Origin: Photobacterium lipolyticum
GTDB lineage: Bacteria; Pseudomonadota; Gammaproteobacteria; Enterobacterales; Vibrionaceae
Direction: 5' to 3'
Length of the DNA stretch: 64,000 nt
Assembly (NCBI RefSeq): GCF_003026475.1
Contig: NZ_PYMC01000013.1
Location: 1-64,000, forward strand
A program made the translations under genes and the position numbers. Below the pieces are notes generated by a model. It was not told where the DNA came from. It ran no database searches and was given only the letters and a program-made list of their open reading frames with translations. Shown piece by piece: positions 35,083-43,207 of this stretch (positions are counted from its first letter, which is position 1; each line of letters begins with the position of its first letter).

Positions 35083-37323
35083 ATGAATATAAGCAATTCA
35101 CCAGCTTCAAACCCAGATACGCCATGGAGCAGAGAAAACGAGGTGTCACTTCGGCAATACCTGAGCGTGGTCCGCCGTTCGGGGTGGCATATTTTACTAT
35201 CGGCTATTGCCATAAGCTTAATTGTCGCACTGTTGGTTTCTGTTATGACGCCGATTTACCAAGCCACGGCGACCGTCATGATCGAATCCCGAACGGCGAA
35301 GGTGATATCTATCGAAGAGGTTTATACCCCCGATAGTAATAGTCAGGAATATTATCTGACTCAATATGAAATACTAAAATCCCGACCGCTGATTGAGCAG
35401 GTTATTGGTGAACTGGATCTGTTGAATAATCCGCAAAATAACGTTTCACAAAATAGCATTCTCGATTCAGGTTGGAGTGAGCGGATAGCGTCAGCCGGCT
35501 GGCCTAAATTCAGAGATTGGATTGTCCAACTGGCAAAAATTGACTTAGAGCCGACTGACATTGAAAAACCGACAGACCAGATGCAGTTTGTCGTCATGGA
35601 TTATATGGAGAACCTTAAGGTAACGCCAGTTAAGAACACCCAGCTTATAGATGTGAAATACAGCTCGCCGGATCCTGAGCTTGCCGCAGCTGTGGTTAAT
35701 GCCCACGCCGATGCCTATATCCAGAGTATCCAGGAAGCGAAGTTTTCTATTACCCAGTCTGCGGAAAAGTGGTTATCGCGAAGGGTTGATTCTTTAAAAA
35801 ACAATCTTGAGGAGTCTGAAAGAAAACTGCAGGCTTTCCGCGAAAAGGAGCAACTGGTTGATGTCGAAGGTTTGCAGCATCTGCCTTCGTTGGAGATAAA
35901 TGAACTGACGATGAAGCTGGCAGAAGCCCAACGAGCGCTGTCAATGGCGAAAAACGATTATCAACAGGTTAATCGAAGGGGCAGTGTTTCGTCAGGCGAT
36001 TTCGATTCGAATCCTGCCGTACTGGATGATCCATTGGTACAGGAATTCAAAAACCAACTGGGTGCCGCACAACAAAAACTGACCGAGCTGGAAAAGCGCT
36101 ATGGTCCAAACCATCCTAAGATGATCGCGGCCCAGACAAACGTGAACACAATAAACAGAAATTTATCACGACAAATTAATAATGTTATTCAGGGGATAAG
36201 GAAAAAATACGAAGTGGCCCAGGCTAATGAATCTGGGTTAAAGCGAACAATTGAGTCGGCAAAAGAACAGTACCATACAATAGGTCGAAAGGAATCGGAA
36301 TTGAGTTCGCTTCAGCGGGAAGTTAACGCAAATCGTGAACTCTATAATCTATTTTACAACCGGCTAAAAGAAACGGCCGAGACAGGATACCTTCAGTCTG
36401 CGAATGCTCGGATTATATCGCCGGCTGTCATTCCCATGACGCCTATCAAACCGCAGAAAATGCTCACTATTATTATCGCATTCGTTCTCAGCGTGATCGC
36501 AGGCGTGATTATAGCGTTTGTGCGTGATGCGCTTGATAACAGTTTGACCAATATCGCCGATGTCGAGTTAAAGCTCAAATATCCACTGCTTGGTGTTGTC
36601 CCTCTACTCAGGAATTACCGCAAAAAGCAACTGATCAGTCATTCACAAAATGATGCGAAAGCACGCAGATTTAATGAAGCTATACGCAGTATTCATACGG
36701 GGATCGCAATAAGTGCAATGTCTAAACCGAATAAAATGCTGATGATCACCTCGACTGTTAGCAATGAGGGAAAAACCAATCTGGCAATAAATCTGGCCTA
36801 TAGATGCGGGATGTTAGAGTCAGTTATTTTGATTGAGTGCGACATGCGCCGACCAAGGTTGAGTAAGGAATTAAAAGTAAAAGAAAATACACCGGGACTT
36901 GCGGAACTCTTGGCTGATACTGCCCCCCTGGAGGACTGTATCGTGGAGAATGAAAATATTCATTTGATTACGGCCGGCGGAAGAATTTCTGATCCACTAA
37001 AGTTAATCAGCTCTGCCCGTTTTAAAAATCTGCTGACAAAACTGGCATCAACATACGATAGAGTCATTCTCGACTGTCCTCCCGTCTTGCCGGTGAGCGA
37101 TGCGGAAGTCATTTCAACGAATGCTGACATGGTGGTATACGTGGTGCGTGCAGATTCTACCCAGCAAAGCCAGATAAAAAACGGTCTAGAAAAATTGGCG
37201 CGGGTGAAAGAGATGCAGATCGGGATTGTAGTGAACGGACTCGATTTTCGAAAGGCTGAAACATACGGTGATTACAGTGACTATAGTGATGATCTCTATG
37301 AGCCATTGAATGCTGAAAAATGA
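35083..37323 (+). CDS. Wzc-like polysaccharide co-polymerase / tyrosine autokinase
   Basis: This 746-residue inner-membrane protein has one membrane helix at about 35-58, a Wzz-like periplasmic domain with coiled coils and a second helix at about 460-480. The cytoplasmic BY-kinase domain comes next: P-loop MITSTVSNEGKTNLAINLA, Walker A' ILIECDMRRPRL, and Walker B VILDCPPVLPVSDAEVI. The tail is tyrosine-rich (ETYGDYSDYSDDLYEPL), the expected autophosphorylation cluster. It controls chain length and export with the OPX protein. Unusually, the first Asp of Walker A' is Glu here, though the key second Asp is kept. Confidence 0.92.
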   Translation: MNISNSPASNPDTPWSRENEVSLRQYLSVVRRSGWHILLSAIAISLIVALLVSVMTPIYQATATVMIESRTAKVISIEEVYTPDSNSQEYYLTQYEILKSRPLIEQVIGELDLLNNPQNNVSQNSILDSGWSERIASAGWPKFRDWIVQLAKIDLEPTDIEKPTDQMQFVVMDYMENLKVTPVKNTQLIDVKYSSPDPELAAAVVNAHADAYIQSIQEAKFSITQSAEKWLSRRVDSLKNNLEESERKLQAFREKEQLVDVEGLQHLPSLEINELTMKLAEAQRALSMAKNDYQQVNRRGSVSSGDFDSNPAVLDDPLVQEFKNQLGAAQQKLTELEKRYGPNHPKMIAAQTNVNTINRNLSRQINNVIQGIRKKYEVAQANESGLKRTIESAKEQYHTIGRKESELSSLQREVNANRELYNLFYNRLKETAETGYLQSANARIISPAVIPMTPIKPQKMLTIIIAFVLSVIAGVIIAFVRDALDNSLTNIADVELKLKYPLLGVVPLLRNYRKKQLISHSQNDAKARRFNEAIRSIHTGIAISAMSKPNKMLMITSTVSNEGKTNLAINLAYRCGMLESVILIECDMRRPRLSKELKVKENTPGLAELLADTAPLEDCIVENENIHLITAGGRISDPLKLISSARFKNLLTKLASTYDRVILDCPPVLPVSDAEVISTNADMVVYVVRADSTQQSQIKNGLEKLARVKEMQIGIVVNGLDFRKAETYGDYSDYSDDLYEPLNAEK

Positions 37324-37380
37324 TGACAAAGTATCACGATTTATTATTGGTCTAAATCGCGTTTAAGGAAATAGTCACCC

Positions 37381-38139
37381 TTGAAAATAGAATTAATTGG
37401 TTGCACAAGTGCTGGTAAATCAACGTTGCTGAAAAATATGATAGCTTCTCATCGTAATAGACAGCAGGAGATTATTTCGGGCGATGACTTTGTTTTACGG
37501 CAAACGCTCTTGGCATGGCTACCTCATCGTATTTTGCGAGTGTCTGCTATTAACATGATCGGAATTATATGGTGTATTTTAAATTGTCGAAAACAACGAA
37601 ATCTTCTGAGTTTTTCATATCAGTATTTATCTCGGCTGCCGTCGACTATTACTCTTCGAGAGCGATTAAAGATCGCTAGAATCTTGGTTCGGAATATTGG
37701 CATACATGAATTTATCGCATGTCAGGATACAACAAATCGCATCATTATTATCGATGAAGGCATACTTCATATCGCTCATTATCTGTTTGTCCATGAGTCC
37801 ATCGAGCCAGATCTAAAACAGCTGCAAACATTTATCGAGCTGGCACCATGCGAAGACGTGGTGGTCTATTTGTGTACCTTAAAGAATACGCTGATTGAAA
37901 GAACTCGGGTTCGAGGTCATAAACGTATTCCTGACGGTTCGTTAGAAGCCATTGAATCGTTTATTAATCATGCCATAACTACCTTTAATTTCTTGGGGGT
38001 GAACCCGAAAATAAATCCTAAACTACTATTGGTTAGCCCCGGCAGGGAGGTGTCGATGGCCTCGGACAAAGACTTTAGCCCGATGGTTGAACAAGCGAAG
38101 CACATTATTCTGACTGGGCTGGAAGAGGAATCACTATAA
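37381..38139 (+). CDS. P-loop kinase-like protein of the exopolysaccharide cluster
   Basis: This 252-residue protein starts at TTG with an AAGGA site upstream. The P-loop is at the very N-terminus, IELIGCTSAGKSTLLKNM, followed by a region of basic helices and IIIIDEGILHIAHYLF, a Walker B-like block. VVVYLCTLKNTLIERTRVRG resembles the lid/LID region of nucleotide or sugar kinases. No named family is clear; it could phosphorylate a glycan precursor, nucleotide or lipid carrier. It is cotranscribed with the kinase-like genes that follow. Confidence 0.7.
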   Translation: MKIELIGCTSAGKSTLLKNMIASHRNRQQEIISGDDFVLRQTLLAWLPHRILRVSAINMIGIIWCILNCRKQRNLLSFSYQYLSRLPSTITLRERLKIARILVRNIGIHEFIACQDTTNRIIIIDEGILHIAHYLFVHESIEPDLKQLQTFIELAPCEDVVVYLCTLKNTLIERTRVRGHKRIPDGSLEAIESFINHAITTFNFLGVNPKINPKLLLVSPGREVSMASDKDFSPMVEQAKHIILTGLEEESL

Positions 38140-38242
38140 CTTTAGATGCTTGTAATGAATGGCACTGCAGGAGTGGACTCAACACTGGTGCTTACGATCA
38201 CGGTGCAGGAAAAGATTAACGCTGAAAATCAGAGTGGAAACT

Positions 38243-39028
38243 ATGACAGAAAACAGAGCGAAAAGTAGCGATGCTGCCGTTATCGCATTGGTCGGACCGG
38301 AGGCCACCGGCAAGTCCACACTGGCGAATGAAATAGGGGCCTGGCTGGGAGAGTCATATAGCGTACGCGTCATTCATGCAGGGAAACCTCCCGCGACCTG
38401 GAGCACCTGGCCGATACATGCATTATTACCCTTAATGAGAAAAAAAATGCCTTCTTTACGAACTTCCCGAATAGAGGGGCATGTTATGACTCAAGAACAG
38501 GTTGGCAGCCGTACCGCAGAGACTGTGAAGTCACGTAAAAACACCCAAAAGCTCGCATCAATAATCTACGCCATTCGTGCAGTCTGTGTTGCCTGGGAGC
38601 GTCGTCAGCTCCTGGTCGGGAGCCGAAGGGCTGCAGGTAGTAAGGGATTTATTATCTGTGACCGCTACCCGTCAAATAGGCCAGGAGGCATGGACAGTGC
38701 CCGTCTTGTCGTCGATGCTGATCATAAAGGGGTTATATCGGCGTTATATAATCTATTAGCCCGTCTCGAAAGCAAAATATATCAACAGATCCCACCTCCG
38801 GATATCGTTTTACAATTACAGGTTTCTTTGGAAACGGCCAAACGACGCAATCGAAGCAGAGTCAAGGCGGATAAAGAAGGGGACGGATATATAGAATCCC
38901 GCCATCAAAAAGTCCGCGGTTGGCATCGTGTCGGAGCAGAGACTGTGCATTATATTGATACCGAACAGTCATTGAACGACACGATTCAGAGTGTAAAAGA
39001 AGCGATTGAGAGCACATTAAATGACTGA
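38243..39028 (+). CDS. Thymidylate-kinase-like P-loop protein
   Basis: I start at ATG 38243 rather than 38159, because it precedes the P-loop by a short polar stretch and the upstream extension is low in plausible content; this gives 261 residues. The P-loop is IALVGPEATGKSTLANEIG. GFIICDRYPSNRPGGMDS resembles the DR(Y/H) region of thymidylate kinases, and VLQLQVSLETAKRRNRSRV resembles the lid with its Arg residues. The stop overlaps the flippase start by eight bases, so translation is coupled. The substrate is unknown; a role in modifying a glycan or its precursor is inferred. Confidence 0.7.
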   Translation: MTENRAKSSDAAVIALVGPEATGKSTLANEIGAWLGESYSVRVIHAGKPPATWSTWPIHALLPLMRKKMPSLRTSRIEGHVMTQEQVGSRTAETVKSRKNTQKLASIIYAIRAVCVAWERRQLLVGSRRAAGSKGFIICDRYPSNRPGGMDSARLVVDADHKGVISALYNLLARLESKIYQQIPPPDIVLQLQVSLETAKRRNRSRVKADKEGDGYIESRHQKVRGWHRVGAETVHYIDTEQSLNDTIQSVKEAIESTLND

Positions 39029-41192
39029 TAAGTCACATTCATCCCATGTACTTGACGGGGCCGTAATAACAACGGCCGCCGCTATTATTCAGGGGTTGGG
39101 TCAAATATTGGTGCTGGCAGTATTAGCACGTTATATAACCCAGACGGAATTCGGTTTGGTAACCGTTACTATGGTGGTGATTGGACTAGGACGCCAGTTC
39201 GCGGAGGCACTGATCAGACCCGTGATCGTTCAGCGAGAGAGTCTGTCGACGCGAGACATAGGAACCGCATCGGTACTTTCCTGGGTGTTTGGTGCCGTTG
39301 CGCTGATCTCAATGTGGCTGCTTGCGCCATTCATCGGAAGGTGGTTCTCCGAGCCTGATATAGTACCAATTATTACGGCGCTTTCTTTCGTGTTTTTGCT
39401 GCAGGCACCGTCGTTGGTCGCAGAAGGACTGCTCCATCGGGAACTTAAATTCACTGTTCTGGCTTTTGCTGAAGTGCTGTCATTTGTCTTGGGTTATACC
39501 TTGGTGGGGGTGACACTGGCGCTGGCAGAAGTCGGTGTTTGGGCGCTGGTGTGGGCTTGTATTGCACAGGTCGGGATCAAAAGTTTAATCCTAATTTGGA
39601 AAAAGCCGGATTCTCTAAAAGTGGCTTTTGATCGTGATTCATTCCGCCATATATTGTGGATGGCTGGTGGTTTTAGTTCCGGCAAGCTGTTGGGGTATGC
39701 CGCGACTCAGGTTGACTACTTAGTGGTTGCGGGAGCGATGAATTCAACTGCAGTAGGGATATACGGGCGGGCTTACCAGTTGGTTACCATGCCGGTTATG
39801 TTGTTCGGGCAGGTATTGGAACGAGTCATGTTTCCTGTCTATTCACGGTTGCAAAGTGACCTGCAGAGAGCCACCGAACATTATGGCCATGCGATAGCGC
39901 TCAGCGCAATACTGATGGCACCGACATCGGTATTGTTAGTAGTTTTGGCTCCGGAGATCGTGCGCCTGATACTCGGGCCTGACTGGTCTGAAACGGTGGT
40001 TCCACTGCAAATTTTGGCATCCACATTGCTGTTTCGAATGGGATATAAGCTTAATGATTCGTTAACCAAGGCATTCGGACTGGTGTATCAAAGAGCCTGG
40101 AGGCTGGCGGTCTATACTGGGGCGGTTGCTATCTTCACATCCTTTGGCGTGCAATGGGGGTTGCCTGGCGTTGCTGTGGGTGTGTCTTTTGCCATTTTGT
40201 TAAATTTTATTTTAATGGCTCAATTGTCATTAGAACGATTAAATATTTCCTGGAGTTGGTTTGCCATTAAACATGCCCGGGGGACTATTTATGCGCTTTG
40301 CTTATTGCCGCTTGCGCAAGCGGCAGCAATGATTATGCGGCATTATGGTGTCGGCTATGTGGGAATTATATTTGGGGTGATTGGCACCGTCTGTGTCAGT
40401 ATTAGCATAGCCGCAATAATTAGTCCTGCTCTGGTCGTGGGGCCTGATGTGCGCTGGCTTGCCAGGGTGGTGGCTTGTCGTCTCAAACCAAAGTCAAATG
40501 ACAGTATCTTACCTGAGTCAAGGAACGGCATAGTTGTTGAGTTTTGTGGATTAACCCCGGAAGAAAAGACGATTCTGCCAGGAATAGTCATCAACTTGTT
40601 AAAAGATCAGGGGATCCCAGCGACTGATATGTTGCAGCATTTGGCCCGTCGAAATTCAGGTATTGAGTACCGAATAGGATGCTTACGCCTTGCCTTGAAG
40701 GCGTTGAAGCGGGCGCCACGAGCAACTCTTTATCAAACATTGCTAATGATCGGATCTGAAAACGAGGGTCAAGAAAAAGGACTTGCCAGAACAGTGTATT
40801 GGCTGGCACTAGGGGAGCTTGTGTCAAAGGCTCAGATTACGCCGGGCGTGCATTTGTTGATTGACGGCCCTATGCAGCAGTTGTCAGTCAAGAAAGGGGA
40901 TTATGATAGCAATGCGTTTTTGCCTCCACAGAATCTTTTGGTAGATCGCCTTAGCCCTGATCTTTTCTTAGATCTGCGCGTGCACAGATCTGCACCTCTC
41001 AATAAATTCTTTAGTCAGATTCAAAATGAAATTGGTGGTGCCCGTACACTGGTGGTGGATTTTACTGAACGTCATAGTGATATGAGGTCACGCGCGCACT
41101 ATGTGGCGGAATACCTCGCCACAAATTGGAGAGGGCGAGTACCCGAGGGACCCGTGACTGACAAAAATGGCTCGATAAAGAACTCGCTATGA
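39021..41192 (+). CDS. Wzx-type flippase fused to a degenerate P-loop kinase-like domain
   Basis: This 723-residue protein is a fusion. Residues about 1-485 form an oligosaccharide flippase of the MOP superfamily with about fourteen helices (ITQTEFGLVTVTMVVIGLG, LLGYAATQVDYLVVAG, FPVYSRLQSDLQRA). Residues about 495-723 are soluble and start VVEFCGLTPEEKTILPGIVI, which aligns with a nucleotide-binding P-loop of the GLPGSGKT type whose glycines have been lost. HLLIDGPMQQLS could be a Walker B remnant. The flippase part would move lipid-linked repeat units across the inner membrane. The tail is probably not catalytic and may bind the neighbouring kinases or regulate flipping. Confidence 0.8.
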   Translation: MTDKSHSSHVLDGAVITTAAAIIQGLGQILVLAVLARYITQTEFGLVTVTMVVIGLGRQFAEALIRPVIVQRESLSTRDIGTASVLSWVFGAVALISMWLLAPFIGRWFSEPDIVPIITALSFVFLLQAPSLVAEGLLHRELKFTVLAFAEVLSFVLGYTLVGVTLALAEVGVWALVWACIAQVGIKSLILIWKKPDSLKVAFDRDSFRHILWMAGGFSSGKLLGYAATQVDYLVVAGAMNSTAVGIYGRAYQLVTMPVMLFGQVLERVMFPVYSRLQSDLQRATEHYGHAIALSAILMAPTSVLLVVLAPEIVRLILGPDWSETVVPLQILASTLLFRMGYKLNDSLTKAFGLVYQRAWRLAVYTGAVAIFTSFGVQWGLPGVAVGVSFAILLNFILMAQLSLERLNISWSWFAIKHARGTIYALCLLPLAQAAAMIMRHYGVGYVGIIFGVIGTVCVSISIAAIISPALVVGPDVRWLARVVACRLKPKSNDSILPESRNGIVVEFCGLTPEEKTILPGIVINLLKDQGIPATDMLQHLARRNSGIEYRIGCLRLALKALKRAPRATLYQTLLMIGSENEGQEKGLARTVYWLALGELVSKAQITPGVHLLIDGPMQQLSVKKGDYDSNAFLPPQNLLVDRLSPDLFLDLRVHRSAPLNKFFSQIQNEIGGARTLVVDFTERHSDMRSRAHYVAEYLATNWRGRVPEGPVTDKNGSIKNSL

Positions 41193-41266
41193 GATTTTTT
41201 TATTAACGAGGTGCATTTTTTGCGTCTACTATTTTATACGATGGATTGAATATGAATGAGGATACA

Positions 41267-42829
41267 ATGGAATCATCCTATATCTCAGATCTAAATATTG
41301 ATCAGGTCTACCCGGATAGCATTGATACACCTCTTCGCGTATTCAAGGAATTCGCCAGAGAGAGTGTGGTGTATTGCCATTGGGAAAGTAATGCAGAGCT
41401 ACAAGAAGGACTTCTTGGTTACAAGGATCTTGATGTTCTTGTTGAAAAAGGATGTAGCCGTAGCCTAAACAACGCATTAATAGAAGCCGGATTTAAACGG
41501 TTTCAAGCGGTAGCGACTAATGGCTTTCCCGCGGTTGAAGATTATCTCGGGCTCGACCTCGAAACCGGAATGCTATGTCATTTGCACTTGCATCATCAGA
41601 TAGTGATGGGTGAAAAACACCTAAAAAGTTACCATCTGCCTTGGGAGCAGAAAGTGCTTGCCACACGGGTGTTTGATCATAAGGAAAAGGTTTATATTAC
41701 TGACCCCAATATGGAAATATTGTTGCTACTGGTAAGTGCCGCTTTAAAACTCAGAATAAGAGATCGTATATTCTATTTTTTCCGGAAAAATTATTTCAGC
41801 AATGCAGAGTTAAGTGAATTTCACTGGCTGCAAGATCGACTGGATCTGGATAAAGTGATCGCGAATGCCGAAATGCTGTTGCCAAAAAAATCTATTGAGC
41901 CATTCAAAGAAATCATTACAACATCTCAGCCCACAATTCATCAGATTACTCAGTTTCGCAAGCACACTAAACCAGAGATGCAGTTATACCGAACCTATAC
42001 CGCTTTCGGTGCCGGATGGCGGCAATACTTAAGGGAGTTGGTTTGGATTGGTCGTTATATAAATAAGAAATATCTCCATACGGCAGTGCCCCTCAAACGG
42101 GTAAATGTAAAAGGGGGGCTTCTCGTTGCGGTGTTAGGGTGTGACGGCGCAGGCAAGTCGACACAGATAAAAGAAATTCAGAAGTGGCTCTCTTGGAAGG
42201 TTGACGTGCTACCTGTTTATTTCGGCAGTGGGGATGGGTCAAGTTCCTTGTTGCGCTGGCCGATGAAATTGGCCGCAAAACTGTTACGAAACCGGACAGG
42301 AATAAGAGCGGAAAAATACCAGAATGTCAGCAACCACCACGAAGATGATGCGAGCGAACGTCGTTCAGGTTCCAGGTTAGGATTAATTGCTAAAGTTCTT
42401 TGGGCTTCGGCCCTTGCGTTAGAAAAACGTCGTAAATTACGCAAGGCAAATATGGCTCGAAACCGCGGTATGGTGGTGATTTGCGATCGGTATCCGCAAA
42501 ATCAAATTATGGGATTTAACGACGGGCCGCTGTTATCCGGTTTGCTTGGCCATCGGTCGAGCATATTGCGCGCAATCGCAAGGTGGGAAGGGCGTCCATA
42601 TTCTCTGGCTGAAGACTATTCGCCGGATATTGTCATAAAATTGACCATCACCCCAGATCTTGCAGTAGAACGCAAAAAAGATATGTGTATTGAGGAAAGC
42701 TGGCGACGTGTTGAAGCCATTAATAATTTGCAATATGGTTCTGAGACTAAAGTAAAAGTGATTGATGCAAGTAAACCTTTGGATGAGGTATTGCTGGAAA
42801 TGAAGCGCTGTATATGGGAAGAGTTCTAA
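41267..42829 (+). CDS. Nucleotidyltransferase-like / thymidylate-kinase-like fusion
   Basis: I prefer ATG 41267, preceded by GAGG at five bases, over the upstream TTG at 41246; this gives 520 residues. The N-terminal part (about 20-230) has VYCHWESNAELQEGL followed by YKDLDVLVEKG, the DxD pattern of a nucleotidyltransferase-like fold. The C-terminal part from about 285 is a P-loop kinase of thymidylate-kinase type: VLGCDGAGKSTQIKEIQKWL, MVVICDRYPQNQIMGFNDGP and lid-like ERKKDMCIEES. Such two-part proteins occur in polysaccharide clusters. No biochemical function can be stated; the substrate may be a sugar, lipid or nucleotide. Confidence 0.7.
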   Translation: MESSYISDLNIDQVYPDSIDTPLRVFKEFARESVVYCHWESNAELQEGLLGYKDLDVLVEKGCSRSLNNALIEAGFKRFQAVATNGFPAVEDYLGLDLETGMLCHLHLHHQIVMGEKHLKSYHLPWEQKVLATRVFDHKEKVYITDPNMEILLLLVSAALKLRIRDRIFYFFRKNYFSNAELSEFHWLQDRLDLDKVIANAEMLLPKKSIEPFKEIITTSQPTIHQITQFRKHTKPEMQLYRTYTAFGAGWRQYLRELVWIGRYINKKYLHTAVPLKRVNVKGGLLVAVLGCDGAGKSTQIKEIQKWLSWKVDVLPVYFGSGDGSSSLLRWPMKLAAKLLRNRTGIRAEKYQNVSNHHEDDASERRSGSRLGLIAKVLWASALALEKRRKLRKANMARNRGMVVICDRYPQNQIMGFNDGPLLSGLLGHRSSILRAIARWEGRPYSLAEDYSPDIVIKLTITPDLAVERKKDMCIEESWRRVEAINNLQYGSETKVKVIDASKPLDEVLLEMKRCIWEEF

Positions 42830-43207
42830 CCATTACTGAAACGCCGGTAGATAACCAGCCTTGCGGGACAAAAAATATTTAATGGTGGAACTTAAATTTT
42901 TCACATTAAGCTACATACTCAAACCACCTCAAGATGCGAGATTCAGCGTTTTCTCTGAGAGTGCCCGAGTTAAAGTACTCAAGGTTTCAGATATTCATAG
43001 CGAAACTTATGGGTGTCGCTGTATATCTGAATGCTGAGAAATCGTAATAGATATTGAGAAAAGCGTAATGAATATCTAAGCTCAGCTTTTGATGTTTTAT
43101 ATCTGTTCTATATTAAAACTAATTATATTAAAGCAATATGTTTTCGGCAGTTTATCTCTTCCTCAAGAGGTAGGGATGCTAACGCATGGCGAAAATCAGG
43201 TGACGAT
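42830..43207. other. Gap between the kinase genes and the phosphoesterase gene
   Basis: About 380 bases holding a degenerate copy of the dispersed palindrome (42912-42946, CACCTCAAGATGCGAGATT) and a possible promoter for the phosphoesterase gene. No gene found. Confidence 0.4.
42912..42946. repeat. Degenerate copy of the dispersed palindrome
   Basis: TACATACTCAAACCACCTC followed by AAGATGCGAGATTCAG matches the left arm and core of the TATACCCAAGTTACCTC element with several changes. There is no clear second arm. Confidence 0.5.
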
